NCBI RefSeq assembly: GCF_037176765.1
Contig: NC_090021.1
Coordinates: 148,745,074 to 148,809,073, forward strand
DNA: 64,000 nucleotides
Direction of reading: 5' to 3'
Source: Anolis sagrei
Lineage: Eukaryota > Chordata > Lepidosauria > Squamata > Anolidae
Below are positions 31,910 to 42,400 of the stretch, one piece after another. Both the position numbers and the translations under genes were made by a program. Under the pieces are notes generated by a model, which was not told where the DNA came from, made no database searches, and saw only the letters and a list, made by a program, of their open reading frames with translations. Position 1 is the first letter of the stretch; the number at the start of each line of letters is the position of its first letter.

Positions 31910-32096
31910 GTAGGTGGTGATTTCTGTTTATTTTTTTTAACTGATTATATAAGAAAACAGTGCCAAGAAAGTCTTACAAGCAAACTGAACAAATAATTCA
32001 GTAGAATATATTTTGTTGGATTAGTATACTCATATTATGTTAACAGATCACCACATTTTTCTATAAAAACCAACCCAGAATTAAACTATCTCAGGC

Positions 32097-32248
32097 CCCT
32101 TCCACATAGCTGAATAAAAACCCACATTTTCCACTTTGAACTGGAATTTATGGCAATGTGGACTCAGATAACCCAGTTCAAAGCAGATATTGTGGGATTT
32201 TCTGCCTTTATATTCTGGGTTATATGGCTGTGTGGAAGGACCCAAACT
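32097..32248. mobile_element. Palindromic MITE (CCTTCCACACAGC type)
   Basis: CCCCTTCCACATAGCTGAAT mirrors TATATGGCTGTGTGGAAGGA, with the centre AACCCAGTTCAAAGCAGATA. Family of 39948. Confidence 0.75.
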
Positions 32249-32500
32249 GATCCCAATATTGTGAGAACAAGTGCATAGGGACCATGAGGAGACCTAATGA
32301 TCTAGGCAAGAGACAAGCAATCCTTTCCCCAAGGATGCAAAGAGAAAAGTCTTTCATTTTGCAATATTGTAAAGAAAAAAAATGACTTGACACATATCAA
32401 CATAACGGACATGGAGGAGAATGCCTAAAAAAATAAGAGTGTGGACCACAGAGACATAATATTGCTTGGCTAGTAAACGATGAAGAGGAAGAATGGATAA

Positions 32501-32717
32501 TCTATCTATATAAATAAAAATGTAATGTTTGTTTGTGGGACTAACATAACTCAAAAACCACTGGGCGAATTGACACCAAATTTGGACACAATACACCTAA
32601 CAGGCCAACGAGTGACCATATATAAAAACACTGAAAAACACAGCGGAAGACACTTAAAAAGCCAAAAGATAAATAATACACTACAACACATGCACATAAC
32701 CACATTGTTCCCATGAC

Positions 32718-32718
<1 letters not shown>
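32501..32718 (+). mobile_element. Helitron-type 5' fragment
   Basis: TCTATATAAATAAAAATGTA then ATGTTTGTTTGTGGGACTAA, parallel to 30427. Confidence 0.65.
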
Positions 32719-32791
<73 letters not shown>

Positions 32792-33100
32792 AATAATCTT
32801 TATTTATACCCTGCCACCATCTCCCCAAAGTGGACTCGGGCAGCTTACATGAGGCCAAGCCCTATAATACAGGACAGCAAAATAAATATAAAACTACAAA
32901 AAATAACATCACAATAAAATAGATAAAACATAGGAGTAAAATAAAAGAGTGCAAAACGACAGAGTGAAAAATTAAACACAAAGACCAGGCCCAATGAATG
33001 ACATAGAATGATAAAACTCTGGATGAGATAAGAAAACAAAAAGGTATATTTGTAAGGGAGGAGCTCATAAGGGGTGGAACAGTGGATTATATGACAGTTT
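32719..33100 (-). mobile_element. L2/SINE 3' end (minus) with (AAT)n/(ATG)n
   Basis: AAT and GAT repeats span 32719-32790. The reverse complement of the tail (CTTTATTTATACCCTGCCAC, CATCTCCCCAAAGTGG) and about 250 bp of A-rich 3' UTR follow. Confidence 0.75.
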
Positions 33101-33149
33101 AGAGACTAAAGACTCTTCCAGACAGGCCCTATATCCCAGGATCTGATCC

Positions 33150-33450
33150 CATTAAGTCCAATCGTGTCCGACTCGGGGAGGGGGAGGGGTTGGTGCTCAT
33201 CTCAATTTCTAAGCTCCATAGACATCTCCAAAGTCATGTGGCTGGCATGACTGCATGGAGCACTGTTACCTTCCTCTTGGAGAGGTACCTATTCATCTAC
33301 TCACATTTGCATGTTTTCGAATTGCTAGGTTGGCAGAAGCTGAGGCTAATAGAGGGAGCTCATTCCGCTCCCCAGATTCGAGCCCGTGACCTTACGGTTA
33401 GCAAGTTTAACATCTCAGCGGATTAACCCACTGCACCACTGGGGGCTTCA
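33150..33450 (-). mobile_element. tRNA-derived SINE (minus), nearly full
   Basis: Reverse complement of the SINE family at 62800. The plus strand reads AAGTCATGTGGCTGGCATGA, then TACCTATTCATCTACTCACA, and ends with the tRNA head TTAACCCACTGCACCACTGG. Confidence 0.8.
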
Positions 33451-34880
33451 GCATAACCACATGTGTATTTATGCATAATACATAAATACACATATACACA
33501 AATATATACACACACATGTTAGGACAATAAGTCATGGAAAGAGTTGGAGACACAAACAAGTGGAAGAGCGACAGTGTGAAATGTTGAAGTAAATGAACTA
33601 GCAAGCATTCAGCACAAACAGTACTTTAGAAAATGACGAAAGTTTCCATGGCTTACTTACACAACTCCAATGATGTCTGTGTCTCTCCCCCCCCCCCTCC
33701 CCGACCCTTATTCTTGCAGTTGTTGAAGACCCGGGGAGTGTTTTATAATCTGTGTGACTCAATTCCTTTGTGGAGGTTTTCGTCATTGTCTGATCTTCGA
33801 GCAATCTGGTATAATTTAGTTAATGAATGCACGTGTTGTTCTGAATATTGCCTAAATTGCAACCTGCACACACATCTATCAGAGCTTGTAAGTTTATCAA
33901 TCTATTACATGACATTGTGTTCGAAATAATTCACAGAGAATAAGTAATCTCAGTATAGTAACAGCAAGGACAGGGAATAAATTCAGTTTTAACTTAATTA
34001 CTAAGTAGAAACAGAATGCTAAAATGTTCATATTTTGTTAAACAATTTGCAGATGTTTAACTTTGCATACCAAAGGCACATAGGCATATCTCAGTTAACA
34101 AAGCTGCTATTAGAGAAGCTCTTTTTTATAAAGTCTTTTTTGCATCCAACCAGCCCCTGGTAAAACCAAGATATACATTTTCAGTTTATCATCATGTGTC
34201 TTTAATAAATAAATAAAGTTTGAACTTGTAGAGAATGAAAATCTCCTCTATCTGAATTTACTATAACTGTGTTCACCTGCCTACAACAGGCAAAACCCGG
34301 AATCCTGTATCTCATCACACGGGTTAAACTGCTTCTGGCTGTCATGCATTGCTCTCCAGGGTTGAAAAGAGGCCAAAGTATCCTGAAAAGAGGGAACTCC
34401 AGCAATTGACCTCATTACATTGAGAAATTTCCCCCTCGTAGGACACTTCAGCCTCTTTTCTAGCACGGAGAAGCAAGGAACTCATCCCATATTCCAGGGT
34501 TGGAATCCTAGACTTTCAAATAGACCAAAATGATGATAAGACCTTCTTCTACCTTGCAACGGCTGCAAGAAATGAAAGAAACAGCAACAATAAACAACTG
34601 GATTGAAAAAGCGATGGATATTATGAACATGTGTCTGTTGACGTAACAAGTTGCTCTAAATAAAATACCACAAAACAAAACAGACTGGAGTAAATTTATT
34701 AACTTTCTAAAAAAAGAAAAGAAAAGTTACAAATATTAACAATAAGTAAATGAAGAAGACCCTAGGACCAAAACATGAATAATGAAACATGATTCATATA
34801 ACACAAATTAGATAAAGTAAAAAGCCAAGAATATAAACACCACCAAGCGATCTGGAAGCATCCGGGGAAATATAAGTGTT
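33451..34880. other. Intergenic, mostly unassigned
   Basis: Searched for the missing EGF/transmembrane exons of meprin copy 1. No [10 protein letters not shown]-like codons in splice context were found. There is a C-run near 33690 and a short cysteine-rich frame near 33830, rejected as an EGF exon. Confidence 0.5.
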
Positions 34881-34899
34881 TAATCTATATATATATAAA

Positions 34900-34953
<54 letters not shown>
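34900..34953. repeat. (AT)n microsatellite
   Basis: About 27 AT dinucleotides inside the Helitron, near its 5' end. Confidence 0.95.
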
Positions 34954-34956
<3 letters not shown>

Positions 34957-35559
34957 GCTCTGTGCATAACGAGTACCTTAAAAACAAAAGAACCAATGAA
35001 CAAAATCACACCAAATTTGGCAACAAAACGTCTCACAAGGAGCGACTATCACTCAAAAAATTATGATATTGTCATTTGGGAGTTGTAGTTGTTTGGATTT
35101 ATAGTTCACCTACAATCAAAGAGCATTCTGAACTCCATCAACAATGGAATTGAACCAGACATGGCACACAGAACTCCCATGACCAACAGAAAATATTGGA
35201 AGGGTTTGGTGGCCATTGACCTTGAGTTTGGCAGTTGTAGTTCCCCTACATCCAGAGAGAACTGTGGACTCAAACAATGATGGATCTGGATCAAACTTGG
35301 CATGAATACTCAACACGCCCGAATATGAACACAGATGGAGTTTGGGGGAAATAGACCTTGACATTTAGGAGTTGTAGTCACGGATTCACAGTTCACCTTC
35401 AATCAAAGAGCATTCTGAACCCCATGAACGACAGAATCAGGGCAAACTTCCCACACAGAACCCCCATGACCATCAGAAAATACTTAAGGCCATCCAATCC
35501 AACTCCCTTCATCAGGGCAAGAAAACGTAATCAAAGTCCTCCTGACCAAGAGCCATCCA

Positions 35560-35568
35560 GTGATAGAT

Positions 35569-35628
<60 letters not shown>

Positions 35629-35652
35629 CTAGGTAGGTAGGTAGGTAGGTAG
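35560..35652. repeat. (GATA)n(GACA)n(TAGG)n compound microsatellite
   Basis: GATA units, then GACA, then TAGG, followed by a CA run at 35660-35680. All lie inside the Helitron. Confidence 0.95.
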
Positions 35653-36119
35653 ATATGATTCACACACACACACACACAGTTATAGTATCATAGATTTAAA
35701 GAAGGACTATGATATGTTGCATGTTCCAAGGTGGGCAAACCAGACAATCTCCACATCAACACTGACAAAGAAACAGCAAGAAATACTGTTTACCCACAAG
35801 CATAAAGAAATTACATATATTAGAAACCAACACTTTCTCATTACTTTATTTTCCAGATCAACAGATTGGGCCACAGCAACGCGTGGCAGGGGACCGCTAG
35901 TTGTTTATATATATGTTCAACACGGGTTCCTATAGATATATACATACATATCTAAACAAGGAAAAATATTATTAATATTATTTTTCTCTTTTCTCTCCCT
36001 CTCCCCTCTTTTTTTCTTTACTCTCTTTCTTCCCTCTCTTCCTTTCTTTGTTTTCCTCCTCTCTTCATTCCTAATCTGCATCTTAGGTTTTTTCTTCTTC
36101 TTTCCTACTTCCAATCATG

Positions 36120-37115
36120 TTCACCCACATTCGCTTTACAGAAACCATCTTTGGTAGTCATGTCAATGATGTGATGTCATTATCTGATTGTTTGTTTATC
36201 GTGTCTATGTCAAAGTCATTCACTAATAAAAATAAATTTAAAAAAAAGAGAAAGCGACTTGCAGTTTCTCAGGTCACTCCTGACATGACCAAAAAAAAAA
36301 AACTATTTCAAATGCTGGCAAAATCATTGCTATTATCTGTTGTTGTTTTATGCAGCCTAGATCAAGGCTTCTTAAAATACCTTTCCAAGTATTTTATATA
36401 TAACCAGTTAGGAGCCCTATATGCTGATAAAGAAAAGGTTTGGCACTATAAATACCCCCAAATCATTCATGAACTGAGCTGGCTTTTAGAAAGAATCTTC
36501 TAGCTGGCTTTTTCTGTGCAGACTGTTGAATAGAGGCTTTGTATGGTTTCCTATTCCTGTGTTAATTAATTGACTTGCATCACGCTAGTCAAACATCTCT
36601 GTCTGCTTTAGAAACATAATATGAAAAATATTTAAAGTTTATATTTAAGTTTCAAGCTGGTCTGAAATAATTACAGATAAATGTGAGCAATCAGAAAGCA
36701 GGTTTTTCAGGGTTTTACAAGGACCCTGCAGGTCAATGAGCCATAGTAAAACGGTTTTTTAATCCTCCTGCCAGAGATTTTTTTTCTTGCTAATTTATAT
36801 CTCTAAAACTAAAAAGGATCCCGATAGCATTATTCAGGAACACCATCTGCCTACATCACCAGTCTTCCATGTCAAAAGAACAGCTTGCGATTTAATCTCA
36901 GAGACCTATAAATAAATGACCGTTTCTCAAAATAGGATAATTCTCAGTTAGGCTCTCTTGGTCAAGTGGTTAATGCAGATACAACGTCTTCATTTCATAC
37001 CAATGCGAATCGGCATTCCACGCCCATTCTGCTTGGCTGTACAGTTTGGAGCCCAGTGTTTATTGTTTCTGCAGTCACATCCACATTGGAAAACCTGGCT
37101 TTGGGTTCACATTAA
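36120..37115. other. Intergenic, no gene seen
   Basis: It contains a short SINE scrap at 36246-36290 (GCGACTTGCAGTTTCTCAGG). The rest (36300-37115) is A/T-rich, with no recognised repeat or exon. Confidence 0.5.
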
Positions 37116-37129
37116 TGGGCTCAAACTTT

Positions 37130-37329
37130 AGGTTCTTGTGGGTTTTTTCGGGCTATATGGCCATGTTCCAGAGGCATTTTTTCCTGACGTTTCGCCTGCA
37201 TCTATGGCAAGCATCCTCAGATGCAGGCGAAACGTCAGGAGAAAATGCCTCTGGAAACATGGCCATATAGCCCGAAAAAACCCACAAGAACCTAGTGATT
37301 CCAGCCATGAAAGCCTTCGACAATACATA
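37130..37329. mobile_element. Inverted-duplicate Penelope-type element with 11-bp duplication
   Basis: The arms are TTTTTTCGGGCTATATGGCC and GGCCATATAGCCCGAAAAAA. The 11-mer GCTCAAACTTT stands on both sides (37119-37129, 37330-37340). The plus-strand arm has GATGCAGGCGAAACGTC and the opposite arm has GACGTTTCGCCTGCATC. Only the right arm has the GATTCCAGCCATGAAAGCC terminal extension. Confidence 0.88.
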
Positions 37330-37517
37330 GCTCAAACTTTGTTATAATGTTAGAGTTTCAATGTAATCCCATCAATTTTGGATACGAGACAAGATCTGAG
37401 TGAATCCTCACTCCCCCCCCCCCCCCCATTATCAAAAGAGAGGTGGGGCAAAAGACAAATGAAGTTTCAAAATAGATTGCCAATGTCACAGGTTGTTCTG
37501 GGTAAAATAAGCTCTTC

Positions 37518-37518
37518 C

Positions 37519-37565
<47 letters not shown>

Positions 37566-37699
37566 GCCACCTTACTGGGATCTGCACGCATTATTCGCCG
37601 ATGCATCACAAAGTCCTAGACACTTGGGAAGTGTCCGACAAGTGATCCAATTCAACAGCCAGCAGAGTGTCTGCTGTGGACTCATCTTGTTGTGTTTCA

Positions 37700-37739
<40 letters not shown>

Positions 37740-38005
37740 GATCACATCCTCACATCCTCATTTTAATAATATATAATAGTAATATAATAATAATATAACA
37801 GTAATAGATCACATCCTCATAATAATAATAATAATAATAATAATAATAGATCACATCCTCAGCTGCTGCAAGAAGATCACACAGATAGACTACAAGCAGA
37901 GGAATAACACCATTGCTCAGATGATTCATTGGAACCTGTGTCACAAAGACCATCTGTCTGTGACAAAGAAGTGGTGGGATCATAAGCTGAAATAATAATA
38001 ATAAT
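37518..38005 (-). mobile_element. LINE 3' fragments separated by (AAT)n
   Basis: 37563-37700 (ATGGCCACCTTACTGGGATC ... GTGATCCAATTCAAC) and 37848-37992 (CACATCCTCAGCTGCTGCAA ... AAGTGGTGGGATCATAAGCT) match, in a different order, the element at 50487-51165. (AAT)n runs lie at 37518, 37700, 37819 and 37990. The orientation of coding is unclear. Confidence 0.55.
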
Positions 38006-38104
38006 AATAATAATAGCCTTTTTTTCCTATCCCACCCCATCTTTTGTATTTAATATGAAAATGATAAAAAGAAAAAAATATTAACTTAGCTAAAGTTTTT
38101 TTGT

Positions 38105-38322
38105 GTTTGTGTCAGAAGCAACTTGAGAAACTGTGTGAGAGAATTGGCCATCTGCAAGGACATTGCCCAGGGGATGCCTGGATGTTTTACCCTCCTGTGG
38201 GAGGCTTCTCTCATGACCCCACATGAGAAGTTGGAGTTGACAAAGAGGAACTCACCCCACTCCCTGGATTCGAACCACCAACCTTTCGGTCTGCAGTCCT
38301 GGTGGCACAAGGGTTTTTAGAA
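38105..38322 (-). mobile_element. tRNA-derived SINE (minus)
   Basis: Same family as 2693: GTGTCAGAAGCAACTTGAGA ... GGATTCGAACCACCAACC. Confidence 0.78.
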
Positions 38323-38683
38323 AAGTAATGTAAAGTGAGAACATGTGCAGTTTCCTCATGTACTTTCTATGGTGCATCCACAGTACACAATAGAATAAAT
38401 GCAGTTTGACACCACTTTCACTGCTATTGCCCGATGCTATGGAATCCTGAGAGTTGTAGTTTGGTGAGTCACCAGCATTCTTTGACAGAGAAGGCTAAAG
38501 AGTCCAAACCATCGAGCCATGGCAGTTAAAGTGGTGTCAAACTGCATTAATTTTATAGTGAAGATGCACACAGGGTAGTACTGCAGAAAAAGAGGGGCGG
38601 GGCGGGGGGGGGGGGCAGAATAGCCAAACCTTCTTTACTAGATGAACTGACATACTATGATGTGAAAATTGGTTGTTCTGAAT

Positions 38684-38994
38684 CAGGCCCGTAGGCAGAA
38701 TTTCATTTCGGGGGGGGGGGGGCTGAATTTTTTTCAGGGGGGGTTTCGGGGGGGGCTGAGTTTTGGGGGGGCTGAGTCTAAGAGAGTCTAGCCTAGCAAA
38801 CCTTTTGTATCATTATCCCAATACCCCCATGCATATGGGATATATTGAGTATGGTGATCAGATCATGATATGAATAAACATAACAGTTTAAATAATGAAC
38901 CAGTAAGGCCTTTTCGCGAACCACCAGGAGAATTTTGGGGGAGGGGGCTGAAGCCCCTCAAGCCCCCCCCCCCCCCGCCCCAGCTACATGCCTA
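38684..38994 (+). mobile_element. G-rich hAT-like element, copy 2
   Basis: CAGGCCCGTAG ... CTACATGCCTA with the exact 8-bp duplication TTCTGAAT on both sides (38676-38683, 38995-39002). Runs of G8-G12 at the left and C14 at the right. Confidence 0.9.
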
Positions 38995-39015
38995 TTCTGA
39001 ATATATCCTGATATA

Positions 39016-39315
39016 CAGGAGCGGCTCAACCCATTACGCAAAGTAAGCATTTGCAGTATAGTTGATTTTGCCCAGTGGCGCTCTTGAGGCGCTCTTGGGG
39101 GAAAATAGACCTTGACATATGCGAGTTGGAGTTACTGGGACGTATAGTTCACCTATAATCTAAGAGCATTCTGAACTCCACCAATGATGGAATTGAACCA
39201 GATATGGCACACCGAACTCCCATGACGAACAGAAAATATATATCAGTGATTGGTTGGGGATGGGGCGCCAAAATACTGTTTGCTTACTGTTGAAAATTAC
39301 CTAGGGCCGCCTCTG
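39016..39315. mobile_element. hAT-like element carrying the shared TAGTTCACCTA unit
   Basis: The ends CAGGAGCGGCTCAACCC ... GGGCCGCCTCTGCTG look inverted and imperfect. The centre 39095-39240 holds the ACCTTGACAT...GCATTCTGAACTCCACCAA unit, also found in the Helitron and in the SPIN-like hAT. Confidence 0.6.
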
Positions 39316-39414
39316 CTGATATAGAAGAAATGAAGTCTCACCGAATGTTCCCAGAAGAAGGAGCTTGATGTAATAAGAGATTAGAAGATCGGTTTCTTTT
39401 TAGTCACTTCAGCC

Positions 39415-39486
39415 ATGGTTTCGACTAGTACAGCCTTGCAGTTCTTCAGCTTCACAATTCTTTTTCTGCATTGCACCTCATTCTCA
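39415..39486 (+). CDS. MEP1A: MEP1A copy 2, exon 1 (signal peptide)
   Basis: 72 nt. It encodes [20 protein letters not shown] followed by TSFS, a hydrophobic signal sequence. The ATG has a good context (CAGCCATGG). The donor is GTAAGT in phase 0. The TTCTTTTTAG just upstream could also be the acceptor of a 5'-UTR exon. Confidence 0.9.
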
Positions 39487-42400
39487 GTAAGTGTCCATTT
39501 GCTGTTACTTTTATTTTAATTTTCTGTGGTTGTCACACGCACTGTAATCACATTCCCTCCTTCTTCTTTTAGCTCCAGCATTTACTGCAGAACAGTGGTA
39601 AGAATGGCTTCAAACTTTCTTACTTTTTCAATCTTTCATTTTCTAATTTCTTTGGGGCTTGAAAGGAAAGTCAAAACCATACACTGAATATTATTCTTTA
39701 CATTTATTAGATGCTGATGCTGGTGAACTGAGACAAGATATCCCAGAAATAAACTCAGGTATATTGTATTAAGTAGGGGACAATTCCCGCCCCCAACACA
39801 CCCTTTTGTTTTAAATTGTATTAATTTTACTAATAGCTAGATATGGTACTCTGTTTCTAGATAACATGTCTATACTTATCCGGTAGCCATTCTAGAGCAA
39901 AGCACACTTTTTAGATATGCACCATTTCACAACACAGTAATTCAGGGCCCTTCCACACAGCCCTATATCCCAGAATATTGAGGCAGAAAATCCCACATTA
40001 TCTGAGTGTAGACTCAGATAACCCAGTTCAAAGCAGATATTGTGGGATTTTCTGCCTTGATATTCTGGAATATAGGGCTGTGTGGAAGGGCCCTCGGTTT
40101 TACTACTCATAGCAAACCATAAGTTAAGCAAAACTCTTACAAGTTGGGTTGTTATAGGTTTTTTCGGGCTATATGGCCATGTTCTAGAGGCATTCTCTCC
40201 TGACGTTTTGCCTGCATCTATGGCAAGCATCCTCAGTTAGATGCAGGTGAAACGTCAGGAGAGAATGCCTCTAGAACATGGCCATATAGCCCGAAAAAAC
40301 CTACAACAACCCATTGATTCCGGCCATGAAAGCGTTCGACAATACTCTTACAAGTTGTATGGACACATACACAAATTGTAATATAATGTATGGGACAGTA
40401 CATATCTCATTAAAACTTTCATTTTATATATTTTTAAAATATATGATTAATTGCTTATTTTACATAGACCCAGAGGTCTCATGTTACATTCATGTGACAC
40501 ACCTACATACTGCAACTGACACATCAGCGTGTCACGGCACACAGCTTGGAAAGAGCTTTAATGATTACAAAAAATTCTTAACATGCTAAATCTTTTGCAT
40601 TTTGCAGTAGAAGATTTGCTTCAGTTTTTACATTTCTGAATAAAATAGAGGATTACATACCTTCCATTTGCAACCCAATATCCTTTGGAACATGTGTGCC
40701 TTGTTTTCTATCCCAACCATCCACTATGTTCCTAATGAATGCCTGTGCTTTTTAACCATTATATAAAGGTTTTCCCTTGGCGTTAAATCTTTGTTGTTGT
40801 TCATTTGTTCAGTTGTTTCCGACTCTTCATGACCTCATGGACCATCCCACGCCAGAGCTCCCTGTTGGCCATGGCCACCCCCAGCTCCTTCAAAGTCAAT
40901 CCAGTCACTTCAAGGATGCCATCCATCCATCTTGCCCTTGGTTGGCCCCTCTTCCTTTTAGTTGACTCCAACTCTGGGAGGTGGTGGGTAGGGGCAGCTC
41001 TTCATAATTATGAAGTCAGGCATCTCTACAACAGCTTGAGTCATACAGGAATAGAACTAGAGCAATTTTACTGATCCATATTGAATCATAGAGTTAGAAG
41101 AAGAGCCGTCCAGTCCTACTCCCTGCCAGGCAGGAAAAGCACAATCAAAGCACCCCAGACAGATGGCCATCCAGTCTCTGTTTAAAATTTTCCAAGGAAG
41201 GAGCTTCCACCACACTCCAAGGCAGAGAGTTCCACTACTGAACAACTCTTACAGCCAAGAGGTTGCTCCTAATGTTCAGGTGGAATCTCCTTTCTTGTAA
41301 TTTGAACCCATTGCTCTGAGTCCTAGTTTCCAGGGCAGTAGAAAACTCCCTCATCCTTCTGGCATCCTTTCATATAGGTATAATGTCTCCTCTAAATCAC
41401 ATGGAGCAGAATTTTAGTGGTGCTTGAGACCTGTCTGTCTTTTGCATAAATGCAGCTCTATGCCAGTAGGGAATATGTTTTTATAATGCAAAGAGAGTGA
41501 TGATACCCCTCCTATGTCCACTCTGTCCTCTGAAAACTGTTCAACTTTTGAAACATAGTATGAAGTTGGGCACCAAAAGAAAACTATCATTTTGGTTATG
41601 GGAGGAGCTGGAAGACACCTAACTCCTCTATATCTGCAGCCCCAATCCCTGAAAAAATTCCTATGCACATCTTATTTGTAATGCAAAAAGATATGAAAGA
41701 ACAATATGATATTTAAAATGAAGAACAGTTTTAACCAAGATAAACTTATCAGTATTTCAATTGTAGGTGTGCACCTACTTTTGGGTGATGAGATAGCCAA
41801 GTTAGAACTGTTGTTGTTGTGTGCCTTCAAGTTGTTTCAGGTGGTTCCACACAGGGCTGAACCTGATTGCACTCATGTTAAAGTCCACACATCTCCTCCA
41901 ACATCCACACTTTCCTGGGGAGTGTCCAAACACAAAGCACCCCCCCCCCCCCAAGCCTTAAAAAAGAAAATAACTTACCTGGCCATTCCCCCTTTGCTGG
42001 AGCTCTCCTGGTGCGTAGAAATGACACATCAGAAAAAGGGGGGCAGGAGTAATTTTCCTCCTCCCCCCTTCTCCTGGCGTGTCATTTCTACATGCCAGGA
42101 GAATTCCGGACGAGGAGGAATGACAGCCAGGTAAGTTATTTTCTTTTTTAAAGGCTTTACTGTGGAGTTTTGGGAGGAGGTGGGGACTGATCCGAGACAG
42201 CTGTGTGGATGGGCACCAGAAGGCATGTGACGTGATCTCCGAGCCCAATCCACACCGTGTCCACAGCTGCAAAGATCTGAGTCTTTCCAGCTGTCAAATT
42301 GGTTTGGAACAAAGCAGGATTTTCCTGCTTTGTGCAAAAAGAATTTGTTTTTACCTGAGGTGTCACTTGGATGCCCCAGGGGAAAATGCATGAGGGTGCA

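Larger units (their letters stand above)
34884..35900 (+). mobile_element. Non-autonomous Helitron, both ends visible
   Basis: It begins TCTATATATATATAAATG after an A and ends ...GCAACGCGTGGCAGGGGACC then GCTAG before a T. That is the TC...CTAG structure with a subterminal hairpin and A/T target of Helitrons. Internally it holds an (AT)n run (34903-34953), three copies of a TTTATAGTTCACCTACAATC unit, (GATA)n at 35560-35612 and (TAGG)n. No Rep/helicase. Confidence 0.85.

Noticed and set aside
33633-33929. Cysteine-rich frame (NECTCCSEYCLNCNLHTH) as a meprin EGF exon
   Set aside because: The cysteine spacing does not fit EGF, there is no CDPNPCQNG-like core, and the borders lack fitting splice phases.
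35560-35660. CRISPR-like array
   Set aside because: The repeats are 4-bp microsatellite units in vertebrate DNA, with no spacers.
36120-37115. Meprin copy 1 transmembrane exon
   Set aside because: Hydrophobic frames exist, but none follows an acceptor in phase 2 with an F-x-YTG-x-RC start as in copy 2 exon 14.
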